A stretch of 64,000 nt of DNA from HGM04593 sp045647885 (GCA_045647885.1 JAZRMX010000040.1:1-64000); one strand, 5' to 3'; positions 35,186 to 44,749 are shown, counted from the first letter of the stretch. The notes: generated by a model from the letters alone, not told the origin. Numbers and translations are program-made.

Positions 35186-36904
35186 TTACTCCTCGGTGGA
35201 GCCCGGGCGACGCAGCCTTTCGTTATACTCCACTATTACCGGTGCAAGGGGAAAATTCTCAAGCCCATCCATTGCCAGCTTAAGCACCGCTGGGCTCAAT
35301 GCATCTTCTCCTCTTTTATGAGCCTCGCCACTTCTTATTGAAGCCCCGGCCATTCCATCCAATCGCCGGCAAAGCAACACCGTACGTATGTACTTAATCT
35401 CTTCGGCCGGCAAGGGCAAGCGTGAAATAACTTTCCTGCAGCGGTCGCTCATAAGATTTTCTCGTGCTTCTGCAACATCTTTTTCCGTGGGAGTCACAAA
35501 TGGATACTTTGCAACAACTCCTTTGTAGGCCTCTATAACAGCATCGCACTCGGCAATTTCACAGGCGTATCTTATACTGTCTTCTGCCGTTTTTCTCGCG
35601 CGTTTAAGAGTATAGCAAAGAGGGTATTTCTTCACAATCTCCACCTCTTCTTCACTCATTGTAATATCGCCCTTGCGTTGTTTTTCGAGCAACATCACAG
35701 GAATATCGGATACCCAAGCACCAGACGAAAAACCATCATTGCGATATTGGTAAAAACGATAATAACTTTCCTCGTATGAAAGTAGAGCTCTGACTGGCGC
35801 GTACGAGGGGGAGATATTCATAGTCGCAGGCACTGTTGATGCAGCAAGGAGCTCGTTTATAAATTCCATATATTCGGGAGAGAGACTTCTGTCTTTTTCA
35901 AATGCCACATAAGATACATACCCGCTCAAGAGCGCAAGCACTTCACTCTTTATACCCGAACGCAGCAGATAGACAGCCTCGGGAGAAAGAGAGGGATTCT
36001 TCTCCATATACTTTTGCAACGATAGCAACCTGCGGCACAACATTCCCTGCATACAGTCGTACATTCCCTGCATTCTTACACTTTTCACCATAAGATTATG
36101 CACATCGTGTAGACCGTAACTTTTGTTGTAATAATCACTTATCTCCTTGCAGAGAGCATCATACTTTTTATTCGATATTATTTCACAATCATTGCCGTCG
36201 AAATTTATCTCCACAGTGTCACCAGGCTCGGCTATTATTAAACAATGCTTTCTGGAATATAAATCGAGCATTGTTGTGTTATAGGCGGGAATTGTGTGAA
36301 AGAACTCACCTTTAAGACTTATCTCCTCCTGTATGCCTGTTATTGCAGGATAGGCCAAGCGACTGTAAAATTTACTTTTAACTCCTTTATAGGTGTAACC
36401 CTCTGCCTTTCCTTTTATATATATGTTGCCACAAACATAAGCGCTTTTAAAGGGAGAAAGAGCATCCTTGCCCCACGCACGCAATTCTGCGACATCGTAG
36501 GCAAGTGTGGAAATTCCGTTTATTACGCTTTTGCCCTCTACCAAATCGAAAGAAGTATCAGTAGCATCAAGGGGTTCAAAGTGCAGAGTAATACTTTTAT
36601 ACAAGTCCTTCTCAAGAAGAAGCGTATCGCCAGGAACCACCCCATCGGCAGAGAGTAGTTTATATCTCTTTCCGGTAGTATTACCAACAAGAGCGGTTCC
36701 CTTGTCTATCAGCAAAGAATTACCAGAAGAAAATTTGTGCAGTACCAACAGAGTCTCTTTTTCATCGAGCACGAGTTTTGAAACATCGTCATACCTTGCA
36801 TAAGAGTTTCTCTCTTCGTAATAAGGATAATCCACTACTCTTTTTTGCGACATTATTGTCTGACAAGCAAAAACAAAAAATAACAACAACAGCAAGTTTC
36901 TCAT
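35186..36904 (-). CDS. Exported protein of unknown function (572 residues)
   Basis: Signal peptide MRNLLLLLFFVFACQTIMSQ; the Cys is inside the hydrophobic core and not in a lipobox. The mature protein is mixed alpha/beta. The region LKGEFFHTIPAYNTTMLDLY, then IIAEPGDTVEINFDGNDCEI, resembles the DUF4369-type N-terminal domain of periplasmic TlpA-like proteins in Bacteroidota. Unlike those proteins it has no C-terminal thioredoxin domain: the C-terminal half is helical and ends RRPGSTEE. Function is unknown. It stands alone between pheT and trpS with its own terminator. Confidence 0.6.
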   Translation of the reverse strand: MRNLLLLLFFVFACQTIMSQKRVVDYPYYEERNSYARYDDVSKLVLDEKETLLVLHKFSSGNSLLIDKGTALVGNTTGKRYKLLSADGVVPGDTLLLEKDLYKSITLHFEPLDATDTSFDLVEGKSVINGISTLAYDVAELRAWGKDALSPFKSAYVCGNIYIKGKAEGYTYKGVKSKFYSRLAYPAITGIQEEISLKGEFFHTIPAYNTTMLDLYSRKHCLIIAEPGDTVEINFDGNDCEIISNKKYDALCKEISDYYNKSYGLHDVHNLMVKSVRMQGMYDCMQGMLCRRLLSLQKYMEKNPSLSPEAVYLLRSGIKSEVLALLSGYVSYVAFEKDRSLSPEYMEFINELLAASTVPATMNISPSYAPVRALLSYEESYYRFYQYRNDGFSSGAWVSDIPVMLLEKQRKGDITMSEEEVEIVKKYPLCYTLKRARKTAEDSIRYACEIAECDAVIEAYKGVVAKYPFVTPTEKDVAEARENLMSDRCRKVISRLPLPAEEIKYIRTVLLCRRLDGMAGASIRSGEAHKRGEDALSPAVLKLAMDGLENFPLAPVIVEYNERLRRPGSTEE

Positions 36905-37001
36905 ATTCGTTTTAAATTATATTCTCTATTTAAAAGACGAGAATAATAAACAAACGTCACGAAATTTAAGTTTTATTAACAAAACATTACAACAAACAAT
37001 A

Positions 37002-37023
37002 AAAGTGGGCATACACCCACTTT
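37002..37023 (-). terminator. Terminator of trpS
   Basis: AAAGTGGG and CCCACTTT arms with a 6-base loop, 28 bases after the trpS stop. U-rich sequence (TTTTATTGTTTG) follows on the minus strand. Confidence 0.75.
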
Positions 37024-37051
37024 ATTGATACTCTATTGTGATGGATTAGAA

Positions 37052-38140
37052 TCACTCGCCACGGAAGCGACGAGCCTGTTCCTCAATAAGTTCTTTATCT
37101 TCGAAATAGTTGATTTTCATTGCACGGCGTACATCTGCAAGAGTGTCGGCCGCAGTAGCACGCGCCACGTTGCAACCCTCCTCGAGCAATGCGTAAACCT
37201 CGTGTATCTTCTGCTCCCACTCTTTACGGCGTGCGCGGATGGGTGCAAGTTCCTCTTCAAGAATAGCGATAAGGAATTTCTTTACCTTAACATCGCCAAG
37301 ACCACCACGACGATAGTGAGCCTTAAGCTCGTCGAGCGAGGGATAGTCGGGAAGATATTTTTCAAAATGCTCGGGCTTGCAGAATGCGTCGAGATAAGTA
37401 AATACGGTGTTACCCTCCACCTTGCCGGGGTCTTGAACGCGCAAGTGGTCGGGGTCGGTATACATACCCATAACACGCTGACGAAGTTCCTCGGCCGTGT
37501 CGGAAAGGTAAATGCAGTTACCGAGCGACTTACTCATTTTTGCTTTACCGTCGGTACCGGGCAATCGCAAACAAGCAGCATTGTCGGGCAACAGAATTTC
37601 GGGCTCCACAAGTGTCTCGCCATAAATTCCGTTGAAACGGCGTGCAATCTCACGAGCTTGCTCAATCATAGGCTGCTGATCCTCACCGGCAGGAACGGTG
37701 GTTGCACGAAATGCTGTGATATCCGAAGCCTGGCTGATGGGGTATGTGAAGAAACCAACAGGGATACTTGTTTCAAAATTACGCATCTGAATTTCAGTCT
37801 TCACAGTGGGGTTACGCTGCAAGCGCGACACTGTAACAAGGTTCATATAATAGAAAGCAAGCTCGCAAAGCTCGGCTACCTGTGACTGAATAAAGATGGT
37901 ACTTTTTGCAGGGTCTATACCCACAGAGAGGTAATCGAGTGCCACCTCTATGATATTCTGGCGCACCTTTTCGGGGTTATCGGCATTATCGGTCAATGCC
38001 TGCGCATCGGCAATCATAATAAAGATTTTGTCGTAAACGCCGGAATTCTGCAACTCTACGCGACGGCGCAGAGAACCTACATAGTGTCCCAAGTGCAAAC
38101 GGCCCGTAGGGCGGTCACCTGTCAATATAATTTTGCTCAT
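37052..38140 (-). CDS. trpS: Tryptophan-tRNA ligase
   Basis: Charges tRNA-Trp; class I synthetase of 362 residues. The HIGH-type motif is PTGRLHLGHYVGS near 11 and the KMSKS motif is KMSKSLGNC near 200. The Rossmann core and the anticodon-binding helices in the C-terminal part (about 230-340) are intact. A TATCTTCG box about 30 bases upstream of the start (minus strand) is the likely -7 element. It is the next gene downstream of dnaB on the same strand, with 48 bases between. Confidence 0.95.
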   Translation of the reverse strand: MSKIILTGDRPTGRLHLGHYVGSLRRRVELQNSGVYDKIFIMIADAQALTDNADNPEKVRQNIIEVALDYLSVGIDPAKSTIFIQSQVAELCELAFYYMNLVTVSRLQRNPTVKTEIQMRNFETSIPVGFFTYPISQASDITAFRATTVPAGEDQQPMIEQAREIARRFNGIYGETLVEPEILLPDNAACLRLPGTDGKAKMSKSLGNCIYLSDTAEELRQRVMGMYTDPDHLRVQDPGKVEGNTVFTYLDAFCKPEHFEKYLPDYPSLDELKAHYRRGGLGDVKVKKFLIAILEEELAPIRARRKEWEQKIHEVYALLEEGCNVARATAADTLADVRRAMKINYFEDKELIEEQARRFRGE

Positions 38141-38188
38141 TTTTTCAGTTCTTTAATTTAATTTTGCGAAGATAGTAAAAAAATCTAT

Positions 38189-39763
38189 TTAGAAAGGTAC
38201 ATCACCCGGATTTCCTCCGCCAATAAAATCCACAGGCATACCGGGCGACTGCTGCATATAGTCGGGCACCTCGCCGGGAACAGGTTCGGGCTCTATATTT
38301 GCATTCATCTTAGAAGCACGCATCACGGGAATATCCGAGGGGATAAGGTTGCCAAGTGACTCGTCGTTCATATTCATAAAGCGGGCATACTCCTTGCGGA
38401 AAGTAAGACGCACATCACCGGTAGCACCGTTACGATGCTTTGCAATGATAATCTCCGCCTTGTCGCGCCAGTCGAAATCACCATCTTTATAAATGTGGAA
38501 ATATTCGGGACGGTTCACGAACAATACGATATCGGCATCCTGCTCAATGGCTCCCGACTCACGAAGGTCACTCAACTGCGGACGCTTACCCTCGACACCA
38601 TCACGACCTTCAAGGTTACGGTTAAGCTGACTGAGTGCCATTACTGGAATATTCAACTCCTTGGCAAGACCTTTAAGAGAACGCGAGATTGTACTGATTT
38701 CCTCCTGACGGCTACCCTTGCCAACGTTTGCTGTCATCAGCTGGAGGTAGTCGATAAAAATCATCTTCACTCCGTGCTCGCGCACCATACGGCGCGCCTT
38801 TGTACGCAACTCGAATACCGACAACTGCGGGGTATCATCGACATAAATGGGGGCATTCTCCAAAGCGACAATCTTGCGGTCGAGCTGGCCCCACTCATAC
38901 TTCTCGAGGCGACCGCTCTTTATTTTATCACCCGTAATCTGGCACACGTTACAGATAAGACGGTTCACAAGCTGCACGTTACCCATCTCAAGCGAGAACA
39001 TGCCAACAGGAATACCCTGGTCTACCGCCATATTACGCACCAGCGAGAGAGCAAACGCTGTTTTTCCCATCGCAGGACGGGCTGCAAGGATTATAAGGTC
39101 GGTATTCTGCCAGCCCGAAGTCATTTTGTCAAGGTCGGTAAAACCGGTACTCAAACCACTCAAACCGCTGGTGTTGCGCGAAGCCTTCTGTATGGCAGCA
39201 TAAGCATCCTTCAACACCCCACTCACGGGAGTGAAGTCGTTCTTCATATTATGACGAGAAATCTCAAACAGCTCGCTCTCGGCCTGCTGCATAAGTTCCT
39301 CAATATCCTGTGTCTCGTCGAAAGCCTGTACCTGTGTCTTACTGGTAAACTTTATAAGGTCACGCGCAAGTTTCTTTTGTGCAATGATATTGGCGTGATA
39401 CTCAATATTCACCGACGAAACAATGCGGCTGGTAAGCTGTGCTATATATACAGGGCCACCCACATCCTCAAGAATACCACGGCTACGCAAATATTCGGTA
39501 ACAGTAAGAATATCTATAGGACGGTCGTTGAGGTCCATTTCCTGTATCGACCTAAAAAGCAGCTGATTACGCTTGTCATAGAACGATTCCGGTTTGAGAA
39601 CATCTCCCAAACGGCCAATCGCATCGCTGTCTATCATCAACGCGCCGAGCACCGCCTCTTCAAGCTCCAAGGCTTGCGGCTGCACGTGACCGTACTCACT
39701 CAATACGGGTGCTGCATCCTTGCGGGTGCGCGTGTTTCTCTTCGGTGTATTTGTATTTTCCAT
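38189..39763 (-). CDS. dnaB: Replicative DNA helicase DnaB
   Basis: Unwinds DNA at the replication fork as a hexamer. 524 residues. N-terminal DnaB domain (about 30-130, QALELEEAVLGALMIDSDAI) and C-terminal RecA-type ATPase with Walker A ARPAMGKTAFALS near 230, IFIDYLQLM (Walker B) and LSQLNRNLEGR. The ATG at 39763 is chosen because the 21 extra codons of the longer frame are not DnaB-like and overlap the promoter. No intein is present. A flexible Pro- and Met-rich C-terminal tail ends the protein. Confidence 0.95.
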   Translation of the reverse strand: MENTNTPKRNTRTRKDAAPVLSEYGHVQPQALELEEAVLGALMIDSDAIGRLGDVLKPESFYDKRNQLLFRSIQEMDLNDRPIDILTVTEYLRSRGILEDVGGPVYIAQLTSRIVSSVNIEYHANIIAQKKLARDLIKFTSKTQVQAFDETQDIEELMQQAESELFEISRHNMKNDFTPVSGVLKDAYAAIQKASRNTSGLSGLSTGFTDLDKMTSGWQNTDLIILAARPAMGKTAFALSLVRNMAVDQGIPVGMFSLEMGNVQLVNRLICNVCQITGDKIKSGRLEKYEWGQLDRKIVALENAPIYVDDTPQLSVFELRTKARRMVREHGVKMIFIDYLQLMTANVGKGSRQEEISTISRSLKGLAKELNIPVMALSQLNRNLEGRDGVEGKRPQLSDLRESGAIEQDADIVLFVNRPEYFHIYKDGDFDWRDKAEIIIAKHRNGATGDVRLTFRKEYARFMNMNDESLGNLIPSDIPVMRASKMNANIEPEPVPGEVPDYMQQSPGMPVDFIGGGNPGDVPF

Positions 39764-39786
39764 TATTGTTCTTGAAATTCCAGCCG

Positions 39787-39818
39787 CGAAGATACTCTCT
39801 TTAATTGTACCGTGCAAA
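39787..39818 (-). promoter_or_regulatory. dnaB promoter
   Basis: Minus strand TTTG-N20-TATCTTCG; -7 box at 39787-39794, -33 box at 39815-39818. One base differs from the TAnnTTTG consensus. Confidence 0.7.
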
Positions 39819-39987
39819 AAAACCATTTCCCTATTTTCAACAAATTACGCCAGCTTATCAACTATAAAGCAAAAAGAGTTCCCCACCCGGGCAACAAACC
39901 GGGCAGGGAAGCACGAAACTACGAAAAAATCTATTTAACTACTTTTTTTACACTTTCATTTATAAGACGGTGGGAAAGCGATGGTTG

Positions 39988-40374
39988 TCACAAATTATCG
40001 AGAAAATATTTCTCAAATTCATCGGCCGAAGGGTCCTCGGCAACAAGCGTGCCATCTGCTGCAATAAGATACACCACACCGGCACGGTTCTCCACACCGT
40101 ACTTTTCCCATATACCAAGTTTGTCTTGCCTGTTCAAGAAATTCTTCCACGAATAATTCTCTTTGTCAAGAGCTTTTTTAAAATAGTCGGCACGGCGTTC
40201 ACGGGCTACAACCACAACCACAAGCCCATTATCTTTATATTTTTCGTATAACGGGATAAGCTTGCGACCGTGATTTCGGCAGGGGCTACAATAGCTCGAC
40301 CACAAATGCACAACAGCCACTCGGCCTGCAATGAGTAACGAGATTTCAAATTCTTTGCCTTCATTATCTCTCAA
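39988..40374 (-). CDS. TlpA/ResA-like thioredoxin-fold fragment, start unclear
   Basis: 128 codons from a TTG. The thioredoxin motif is SSYCSPCRN (CxxC near residues 29-32), followed by PLYEKYKDNGLVVVVVARER and AGVVYLIAADGTLVAEDPSA, all typical of the TlpA-like family. A signal peptide, membrane anchor and the usual N-terminal domain are missing. The frame stays open for about 80 bases upstream without an ATG, into the ispE start, where it would meet a stop. So it is either a short protein with an unusual start or the remnant of a longer secreted protein. Confidence 0.55.
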   Translation of the reverse strand: MRDNEGKEFEISLLIAGRVAVVHLWSSYCSPCRNHGRKLIPLYEKYKDNGLVVVVVARERRADYFKKALDKENYSWKNFLNRQDKLGIWEKYGVENRAGVVYLIAADGTLVAEDPSADEFEKYFLDNL

Positions 40375-40388
40375 TGTATAGTCAATAT

Positions 40389-40420
40389 ATTGAAGAATAT
40401 AAATAATTGTTGTATTTTCG
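40389..40420 (+). promoter_or_regulatory. Weak promoter of ispE
   Basis: TTG near 40391, a spacer of about 20 bases, then TATTTTCG at 40413-40420, one base from TAnnTTTG. About 20 bases upstream of the ispE start. Confidence 0.45.
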
Positions 40421-40439
40421 CAGAAAAGAACACAACAAT

Positions 40440-41273
40440 ATGATAACTTTTCCTAACGCAAAAATAAACCTCGGGCTCGATGTTGTGGAGCGTCGCCCCG
40501 ACGGGTATCACAACCTTGAAACAATATTCTACCCCATTCCCTTGAAGGATATTCTTGAAATAACACCTGCCACTGCCGACGATGCACCCGATTATACATT
40601 CAAGATGTTCAACGCGCGTTTCGACGGCAGTGACGATGACAACCTGGTGGTAAAGGCATACAAGATTCTTGCAGCCGACCACAAATTGCCCAAAGTGGAT
40701 ATATCGCTCTACAAACACATACCCACAGGAGCAGGCCTCGGAGGAGGTTCGGCCGACGCGGCATTTGCACTGAAGATGCTCAACGAAATGGCATCGCTCA
40801 CCCTCACCGACGAGCAATTGGAAGCATACGCAGCACGCCTTGGTGCCGACTGCGCTTTCTTCATTAAAAACACTCCTGCTTACGCAACAGGAATAGGTAA
40901 CATACTCACCCCCACCCCGTGCAGCCTTGCCGGCTACCACCTTATACTTGTAAAGCCCGACATTCATATATCCACCAAAGAGGCTTACTCGCTGGTGGTG
41001 CCTGCCGCACCCGAAACACCCCTCACAAAGACTGCAACCCGCCCTGCCGAGGAGTGGAAAGGAGCAATGAAGAACGATTTTGAAAAGAGCGTGTTTGCAA
41101 AGCACCCCTCGTGCAAGGCTATAAAGGAGAAGCTATACGAAATGGGAGCTGTATATGCGTCAATGTCGGGCTCGGGTTCATCGTTCTTCGGTATTTTCAA
41201 AGAGGAGCAGAATATTGAAGATATAAAAGCGGCCTTCCCGGGAATGTTCTGCTGGTGCAAGAAGTGCGAGTAA
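40440..41273 (+). CDS. ispE: 4-diphosphocytidyl-2-C-methyl-D-erythritol kinase
   Basis: Fourth enzyme of the methylerythritol phosphate pathway for isoprenoids; it phosphorylates CDP-methylerythritol with ATP. 277 residues; GHMP kinase fold with PNAKINLGLDVVERRPDGYH at the N-terminus and the ATP-binding motif PTGAGLGGGSADAAFAL near 97. GSGSSFFGIF is the C-terminal GHMP motif. The ATG at 40440 is chosen since the family starts directly before PNAKINLGL; the longer frame adds 11 unrelated residues. Confidence 0.95.
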   Translation: MITFPNAKINLGLDVVERRPDGYHNLETIFYPIPLKDILEITPATADDAPDYTFKMFNARFDGSDDDNLVVKAYKILAADHKLPKVDISLYKHIPTGAGLGGGSADAAFALKMLNEMASLTLTDEQLEAYAARLGADCAFFIKNTPAYATGIGNILTPTPCSLAGYHLILVKPDIHISTKEAYSLVVPAAPETPLTKTATRPAEEWKGAMKNDFEKSVFAKHPSCKAIKEKLYEMGAVYASMSGSGSSFFGIFKEEQNIEDIKAAFPGMFCWCKKCE

Positions 41274-41288
41274 TCTTTTATAAAAAAG

Positions 41289-41401
41289 TTGTTGCCCCGT
41301 GATTCACATCAGAGGGCAACAATAACACAAACACAAAATAAAACACGACAAAACTACTATGCAACAAATCGGTTTTCGCAAAGATGCGGAGACCGTTTTT
41401 T
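41289..41401 (+). terminator. Two hairpins behind ispE, second with a T run
   Basis: TTGTTGCCC and GGGCAACAA (41289-41322) form a long-loop hairpin. A second hairpin at 41370-41395 (CGGT with ACCG, inner CGC with GCG) is followed by six T (41396-41401) and is the better terminator. The 270-base gap from ispE to the MscS gene holds no convincing gene. Confidence 0.55.
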
Positions 41402-41543
41402 ATATCTGCACACACTCCGTTTCGGCCGACTTGCAACAATAGAACATAAGAGGTTCTTACTTTGTTCCGGAGTTGAGTGTTAAAAAAACAAAAACAGTAA
41501 AAAAAAGGGGAAGTTTTTTGTTACTCATATAAACAATGGATTT

Positions 41544-42842
41544 ATGAGTGACAATACATTTTTGCTTGTTGAAGAAATTAAGGAGTTGCTCTCACACATA
41601 GGTTTTTCGGTAGAGGAGCTGAACAAATGGGACACCATCCTCTCCCTTGCTGTAATATTTCTTATATCAATTGCTTCCGGATGGATTATTTACCGCATAA
41701 CCATTTTAGCCTTCGAACGACTATTGAGGCATAAGAGGTACGAACTATTGTCGATGCTGATAAAATACAAAGCCATCGACAAACTTGCCCACCTTATACC
41801 ACCAATAATAATCAACACCTTGTTGCCACTTGCGCTTGCCGAAAAATCGCTTACCTTGCGATACACCGAGAACCTTGTGTGGATATACTTTATTATATTC
41901 CTTGTTGCATCGATAAATGCGGTACTTAACTCTTTGGGGGCTTCGGCGTGCAGCAACAGCAAATATCACGACCGCCCGATAAAGGGATTCATACAGATAA
42001 CCAAAGTGATAGTATACATAATTGCCGTAATCACAGGAATCTCAATACTCACGAACAAGTCGCCGCTATACTTGATTGGTGGTTTGGGAGCGTTTGCAGC
42101 GGTGCTGATGCTTGTGACAAAAGACAGCATTATGGGCTTTGTGGGTGGGTTTCTGCTGCTTGAAAACGATATGGTGAGGCTGGGCGACTGGATTGAGGTT
42201 GAAGGCACAAATATAAACGGAACCGTATTCGACATTTCACTAACCGTGGTGAAGGTGCAGAACTTTGACAATACAATTGTAACCATACCCCCTTACTCGC
42301 TCATAAACAACAGTTTCACTAACTGGCGCGGAATGAACGACAGCGGTGGCAGACGCATTGCCCGAGGATACTCGGTAAAGGTGGATAACATTGTGCCTTG
42401 CAGCAAGGAACTGCTAAGAAGGGTTCAAGGCATAAACGTGGAATTCGACAATTATATCGCCTGTAAATTTACGCAGGGAAAGGAGTGTGCAACAGCCAAC
42501 GATTCGGCCGAGACAAATATGGGGCTTTTCCGCGTGTATGCCGACATTTACCTGCGCAGCCACCCCCTGGTGCGCAAGGATATGCTGATAATGGTGCGCA
42601 CACTTGCTCCCACAGAATCGGGGCTACCCATACAATTCTACTGTTTTACTGCCACAACCGACTGGGCAGAGTACGAAAATATACAGGCCGGAATTATGGA
42701 GCATTTTGCAGCCATAATGCCGCGTTTCGGGCTTTACCCGTTCCAGGCTGCCGGCTCGCGCGACACCATCATTGGTGGGTTGCTCGAGAGTAATTTCCCA
42801 GTGGAGCACATTGCAGGAATGCCCTTTCACACAACCAAATGA
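41544..42842 (+). CDS. MscS-family mechanosensitive channel (YbdG-like)
   Basis: 432 residues. Several hydrophobic helices lie in the N-terminal half (30-60, 85-130, 150-200), then the MscS pore-lining region (LIGGLGAFAAVLMLVTKDSI) and the beta domain (GDWIEVEGTNINGTVFDISL, TIPPYSLINNSFTNWRGM). The long beta-domain and the FTNWRGM end match the YbdG/MscM group. It releases pressure on osmotic downshock. It is a single gene, with a hairpin terminator after the stop shared with the convergent ACT gene. Confidence 0.9.
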   Translation: MSDNTFLLVEEIKELLSHIGFSVEELNKWDTILSLAVIFLISIASGWIIYRITILAFERLLRHKRYELLSMLIKYKAIDKLAHLIPPIIINTLLPLALAEKSLTLRYTENLVWIYFIIFLVASINAVLNSLGASACSNSKYHDRPIKGFIQITKVIVYIIAVITGISILTNKSPLYLIGGLGAFAAVLMLVTKDSIMGFVGGFLLLENDMVRLGDWIEVEGTNINGTVFDISLTVVKVQNFDNTIVTIPPYSLINNSFTNWRGMNDSGGRRIARGYSVKVDNIVPCSKELLRRVQGINVEFDNYIACKFTQGKECATANDSAETNMGLFRVYADIYLRSHPLVRKDMLIMVRTLAPTESGLPIQFYCFTATTDWAEYENIQAGIMEHFAAIMPRFGLYPFQAAGSRDTIIGGLLESNFPVEHIAGMPFHTTK

Positions 42843-42852
42843 GAGAACTATC

Positions 42853-42885
42853 ACAAAAAAAAGGCGTGCCTTTTCAAGCACGCCT
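42853..42885. terminator. Bidirectional terminator between MscS and ACT genes
   Basis: AGGCGTGC and GCACGCCT arms (42862-42885) with an 8-base loop. An A-run on the left gives a T-run for the minus-strand transcript. Confidence 0.8.
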
Positions 42886-42904
42886 CCCTATTATATTTTT
42901 TAGT

Positions 42905-43330
42905 TTACTTACTATTAAGGTCATCGAGTGTTACATCGGGGTAACCGGCTGCCTTAAGTGCTGCAGCACAAGCGCAGAGGTTGTCGGGGCGGATAAAGAC
43001 ATTCGCCACAGTATCCTGCGCGTAGGCATACATATATTCTACCGAAACTCCTGCATCGCTGATAATCTCAAGAGCCTTGCCAAGCTTACCGGGAACATCA
43101 GGAGTCTGCAGACAGATTACCTTGTTTATTGATGCTGCAATGTTCTTGCTGCGCAACACCTGACAAGCCTTTTGAGGGTCGGACACAATGATGTGCAAAA
43201 TACCGAATTCTGCGTTTTCTGACACTGTGAAGGCCTTCATATTGATATCGTTCTCACCGAAAATTTTTGCAATCTGCGTAAAACGGCCAAGGCGGTTCTC
43301 AAGGAATATTGATAATTGATCTATGAACAT
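42905..43330 (-). CDS. ACT-domain protein, amino-acid sensing
   Basis: 141 residues made of two ACT folds in tandem: IDQLSIFLENRLGRFTQIAK and DVPGKLGKALEIISDAGVSV with VYAYAQDT. No catalytic domain is present. It directly follows phenylacetate-CoA ligase in the same transcript (23 bases), an arrangement seen widely in Bacteroidales and archaea. It probably senses an aromatic or branched-chain amino acid and regulates the ligase; the ligand is inferred only from context. Confidence 0.88.
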   Translation of the reverse strand: MFIDQLSIFLENRLGRFTQIAKIFGENDINMKAFTVSENAEFGILHIIVSDPQKACQVLRSKNIAASINKVICLQTPDVPGKLGKALEIISDAGVSVEYMYAYAQDTVANVFIRPDNLCACAAALKAAGYPDVTLDDLNSK

Positions 43331-43353
43331 AGCTGTAATCTTTTTTTGCGTTA

Positions 43354-44661
43354 TTATTCAAATTTACGGTGGTCGATGGCACGTTTAGCCTTACCCATAC
43401 TGCGCTCAATTGTGTTAGGCTCAACAATTTTAATATTGGGCTTAATACCTATCACGCTCTGGCAACGGGCTGTAATGCGCTTCTTAAGATCGACAAGCTC
43501 ATTAACCCGGTCTGTATAATATTCGGGATGTACCTCAACAAGGACATCGAAAGTATCGACATTGTTCACACGATCAACCTCAATAAGGTAGTGAGGCTCG
43601 CATTCGGGGAACTCAAGAATTATAGACTCCACAGTTGAGGGGAACACGTTAACACCACGGATAATGAGCATATCGTCGCTACGGCCAAGAATCTTGTTCA
43701 TACGGACTGCTGTACGGCCGCACTCACATTTTTCATAGATGAGCGAGGTGAGGTCGCGTGTACGATAACGTATCATAGGCATACCCCACTTTGTAAGGTT
43801 GGTGAAGACAAGCTCACCCTTCTCACCGGGTGCTACTGGCTGCAATGTTACAGGGTCTATTATTTCGGGGTAGAAGTGATCCTCCCACAAGTGTGTTCCA
43901 TTCTGACATTCACACTCGCAACCCACACCGGGGCCACACATTTCGGTAAGTCCGTAGATATCGTAAGCCTTCAGGTGAAGTTTCTCCTCAATTTCCTTAC
44001 GCATACTGTTGGTCCAGGGCTCTGCGCCGAAGACGCCTACACGCAATTTAAAGTCGTTTATATCAAGACCGCTTTTTTCTATAGTTTCGGCAAGATAAAG
44101 CGCATACGAGGGTGTACAGGCAAGCACTGTACTGCCGAAGTCGTGCATAAGGGTTATCTGTTTTTCGGTATTTCCGCTACTGGTGGGAACAATTGACGCT
44201 CCAATGAGTGTTCCACCGTCGTGCGCACCAAGACCACCGGTGAAAAGACCGTAACCGTATGATACCTGCATAATATCCTCGCTTGTGACACCGGCTGCCA
44301 TAAGCGAACGCGCGGTAACCTCGCTCCACATCTGCAAGTCCTCGCGGGTGTAACCGGCAACAATGGGCTTTCCTGTTGTACCCGACGACGCGTGCAAACG
44401 TACAATTTTTTCCATCGGAACACAAAAGAGGTTAAACGGATAATTGTCACGCAAATCCTGCTTTGTTGTAAACGGCAGTTTCGTAATATCGTCGATACTG
44501 CGTATATCCTCGGGTTTAACGCCACACTCATCCATACGCTTGCGATAATAGGTTGAATCCTCGTAAACGTGTTTCACCATTTTCACAAGCCTCTCACTCT
44601 GCAAGCGGCGCATCTCCTCGCGGCTCATACACTCTACTTCCTTGTTCCAATATTTTGTCAT
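43354..44661 (-). CDS. Phenylacetate-CoA ligase
   Basis: Adenylate-forming ligase that activates phenylacetate or a related aryl acid with CoA. 435 residues. Motifs: ATP-binding RLHASSGTTGKPIVAGYTRE near 90, DIYGLTEMCGPGV near 235 and RIDKILG-like MNKILGRSDDMLIIRGVNVF near 330. The start at 44661 (MTKYWNKEVE) is used because the longer frame adds only 7 residues. It is cotranscribed with the ACT gene and has its own consensus promoter. It fits with the indolepyruvate oxidoreductase genes 8 kb away, which make aryl acetyl-CoA. Confidence 0.9.
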   Translation of the reverse strand: MTKYWNKEVECMSREEMRRLQSERLVKMVKHVYEDSTYYRKRMDECGVKPEDIRSIDDITKLPFTTKQDLRDNYPFNLFCVPMEKIVRLHASSGTTGKPIVAGYTREDLQMWSEVTARSLMAAGVTSEDIMQVSYGYGLFTGGLGAHDGGTLIGASIVPTSSGNTEKQITLMHDFGSTVLACTPSYALYLAETIEKSGLDINDFKLRVGVFGAEPWTNSMRKEIEEKLHLKAYDIYGLTEMCGPGVGCECECQNGTHLWEDHFYPEIIDPVTLQPVAPGEKGELVFTNLTKWGMPMIRYRTRDLTSLIYEKCECGRTAVRMNKILGRSDDMLIIRGVNVFPSTVESIILEFPECEPHYLIEVDRVNNVDTFDVLVEVHPEYYTDRVNELVDLKKRITARCQSVIGIKPNIKIVEPNTIERSMGKAKRAIDHRKFE

Positions 44662-44717
44662 AATCTTTTTATTTAACCCCATTTGGGCATCTTTTTTTAA
44701 TAATTTTTAGCTGGACG

Positions 44718-44749
44718 CAAATCTACAATATAAATTTTCAAAAAACAAA
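44718..44749 (-). promoter_or_regulatory. Promoter of the phenylacetate-CoA ligase operon
   Basis: Minus strand TTTG-N20-TAGATTTG, exact consensus boxes. -7 box at 44718-44725, -33 box at 44746-44749. Confidence 0.78.

Noticed and set aside
38435..39775. 446-codon plus-strand frame opposite dnaB
   Set aside because: Shadow of dnaB, which has complete helicase motifs; the plus frame shows no domain.
41360..41443. 27-codon ORF beginning ATGCAACAAATCGG behind ispE
   Set aside because: It overlaps the hairpin and T run that look like the ispE terminator, and it has no recognisable peptide features.
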